Positions 62,440 to 64,000 of a DNA stretch of 64,000 bases are shown piece by piece. Every line of letters begins with the position of its first letter. Within the stretch, counting starts at the first letter, position 1. Under the pieces are notes generated by a model. It had not been told where the DNA came from. It was given only the letters and a program-made list of their open reading frames with translations, and made no database searches. The DNA lies in the NCBI GenBank assembly GCA_024811115.1, contig JAKOGH010000008.1, forward strand, positions 1 through 64,000, written 5' to 3'. The DNA comes from Terana coerulea (Eukaryota > Basidiomycota > Agaricomycetes > Polyporales > Phanerochaetaceae). The position numbers and the translations under genes were made by a program.

Positions 62440-63477
62440 TCAAGCCTGCATTTCCACATCTTCAGCCCGGACAGCAGAGGCCGGCGCCGCATCATCCTTC
62501 ATGAAAGCATCCAGTTCACTGTCAAGGTCGGCAGCGGTTTTGGGTTGGGCCTTCGCCTTTTTCTCCTTTGGTGCAGGGCGCCCTGCACCTCGTTTATTGC
62601 GGATAGGTCCAGCCCCATTGGTGCTGCGGTAACGTTTAATGAAGGACTGAATACATGCGAAGGATGAGACTTACGGAGTCTTGTCGTTCTGAGGTTGAGT
62701 TTCAGTCTTGCTCAGGCGGTCCAGGAGAGGTGGCTTTTGGATCCTGTTGATCAGCGAAGGGGCACTGGCGCGCCGCTGCCTTTGCGGAGGCCCAGCATCG
62801 AACTCAATCTGCATCGGCTGGCCTGCCAAAACATGAGCACAGGTTTTATCGGGCAAGGGGTGCCACAGCCAAGCGAACAAAGCGCCAGACGCACCTTTGC
62901 AGAGCTTGCTGTTGAACTGCGCCAGTGCCTTCTTCGCCTCCGCCGGTGTCTCGTATGTGATGATGGCGACGCCTGACGAGCGGCCGCTGCGGTCGTACTT
63001 CATAACGCGACAGTGTAAACGAGGTCGGCAATCGATTCTCTTATAGCGGGACGCGGTGCATTGCGGAAGGCTATCGTACCCTAATTAATGGCTCACGGAT
63101 TAGTGTGCCAATGTGGCCGAAGACTTGCTGGAGACGTGCGCGCAATAATATCAGCGCTGGTGTACCTGGTAACGAGATGCGATGTGGGCTCACAGTGAGG
63201 TCCTTTGGCGTGACTTCGTAGTGCAGGTTTGAGACCATGAGCTTTGTGTTGGGTGCGTCGCCGATTGCCTGTGCTTGTACTGTCCTTGGCTGCGTAATCG
63301 TCGAGCCCGGGGCCTTGTCGTGCAGCCAGTCTCCGTCAGACCGTCTGGGGCGGTTGGCAGGTCGCTAAGACAGCAAGGAAGCGTTAGAACCAAGCGCGAC
63401 GCCTAATTGCTGTGTAGGCAAGGTATGCGGCATACGCTGTAGGGCTTCTTGGATCTGTCCACTCGGGAGGCTGCCAT
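62440..63477 (-). CDS. ALY/REF (Yra1-like) mRNA export adaptor
   Basis: RNA-binding adaptor that links TREX to the Mex67/TAP export receptor. ATG at 63477 (MAASRVDRSKKPYS, then an intron). The middle exons give NTKLMVSNLHYEVTPKDL and FGHIGTLIREPLIR; the RRM continues YDRSGRSSGVAIITYETPAE and AKKALAQFNSKLCKGQPMQI. The C-terminal part is basic (RQRRASAPSLINRIQKPPLL) and the end ELDAFMKDDAA, stop 62440-62442, matches the Yra1/ALY C-box. The RGG-rich N-variable region is short. Plausible introns lie near 62640-62680, 62830-62900, 63010-63170 and 63370-63430; exact junctions are estimates. Confidence 0.85.
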
Positions 63478-64000
63478 AGTCGTCAACTGGAAGTGAATGG
63501 AGGAAGCTGAGAGGGTAGAAAGAAGAATGTGGATGCTGTGCTGGTGGTGGACGTTGTTTGAAGACCTCGGTGGCGTGCAGGCGACTAACACGAGCGCGTG
63601 CGAGGCGGAGTTTGAAGTTTAGCACATCAATCCAAGAAAGGAAACCCCTCGTCAATGCTCGCGATGTGTCAAGTTGCCTCCAAGCTGCCTCCGCCCTCTC
63701 CTCCTTGGGAGCACAGAGTATAAATTCATCCGCCGAAAAAGGGTGGTTTTGAAGATTATTGGACTATTTACATGTATCGCGCTCACACTGGTTCGGAATA
63801 CTATCGTTTAATTTACCAGACTATAACTCCGCTGATATTTCACTTAAGCTGTACTTAAGATGAATTCGCACACAGAAAAAATCCTCCGTAAATTCTTTAG
63901 AACATTATAAAGTTGGGTTTGTTCACGGTTATGCAGATTCTCTGGCATTAGAAAACTCTCACAGATCGCGGGCACGTGACAGGAACGCGTGAAGTCGGGC
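63478..64000. other. Upstream flank of the ALY gene, right window edge
   Basis: AT-rich from about 63740. ACGCGT at about 63984, 507 bp from the ALY start. No gene recognised. Confidence 0.4.

Overview
The window is nuclear DNA from a filamentous basidiomycete, most likely an Agaricomycete. Genes are packed on both strands and broken by many 48-60 bp GT-AG introns. The families fit this: HET-C, a Fus3/Kss1-type MAP kinase, F-box/LRR proteins, and lineage-expanded membrane proteins. I see no rRNA or tRNA gene, CRISPR array or complete transposon.

Layout. 1-5 kb: two head-to-tail minus-strand paralogues of a WW-like/membrane protein; the first runs off the left edge. 6.3-8.5 kb: MAD3-type spindle-checkpoint gene with an unusual array of ABBA-like motifs. 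8.8-12.4 kb: HET-C, divergent from a G3BP-like RNA-binding protein (12.8-14.5 kb). 14.5-16.4 kb: no recognisable gene. 16.4-18.1 kb: MAP kinase. 18.5-19.4 kb: TENA/THI-4 family protein, convergent with STN1 (19.5-21.8 kb). 22.3-31.8 kb: three paralogous multi-spanning membrane proteins, A and B in tandem with duplicated flanks, C inverted. 32.8-33.7 kb: F-box/LRR-like gene. 34.4-36.3 kb: RAD52. 37.1-38.6 kb: Old Yellow Enzyme. 38.9-41.6 kb: third WW-like/membrane paralogue. 42.3-46.6 kb: coatomer alpha, divergent from an XPG/FEN-family nuclease (47.1-49.1 kb). 49.3-51.7 kb: secreted type-B carboxylesterase. 52.0-55.2 kb: LIM-domain protein. 55.6-58.1 kb: MCM10. 58.6-60.5 kb: RMD1/DUF155 protein. 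61.4-62.1 kb: small membrane protein. 62.4-63.5 kb: ALY/Yra1 mRNA-export adaptor.

Three things stand out. First, the MAD3 protein carries about eleven degenerate ABBA-like repeats followed by a canonical FTPYVDE motif, with two KEN boxes. Second, ACGCGT (MluI cell-cycle box) lies within about 300 bp upstream of the start codons of RAD52 (twice), MAD3, MCM10 and STN1, suggesting shared G1/S control of unlinked repair, replication, checkpoint and telomere genes. Third, two poorly characterised membrane families are each present in three copies here.

A caution for any user: at least a dozen conserved genes or domains change frame by one base, nearly always at a run of 3-5 identical bases. This looks like homopolymer miscalling rather than pseudogenisation, so several genes below can only be read by joining frames.
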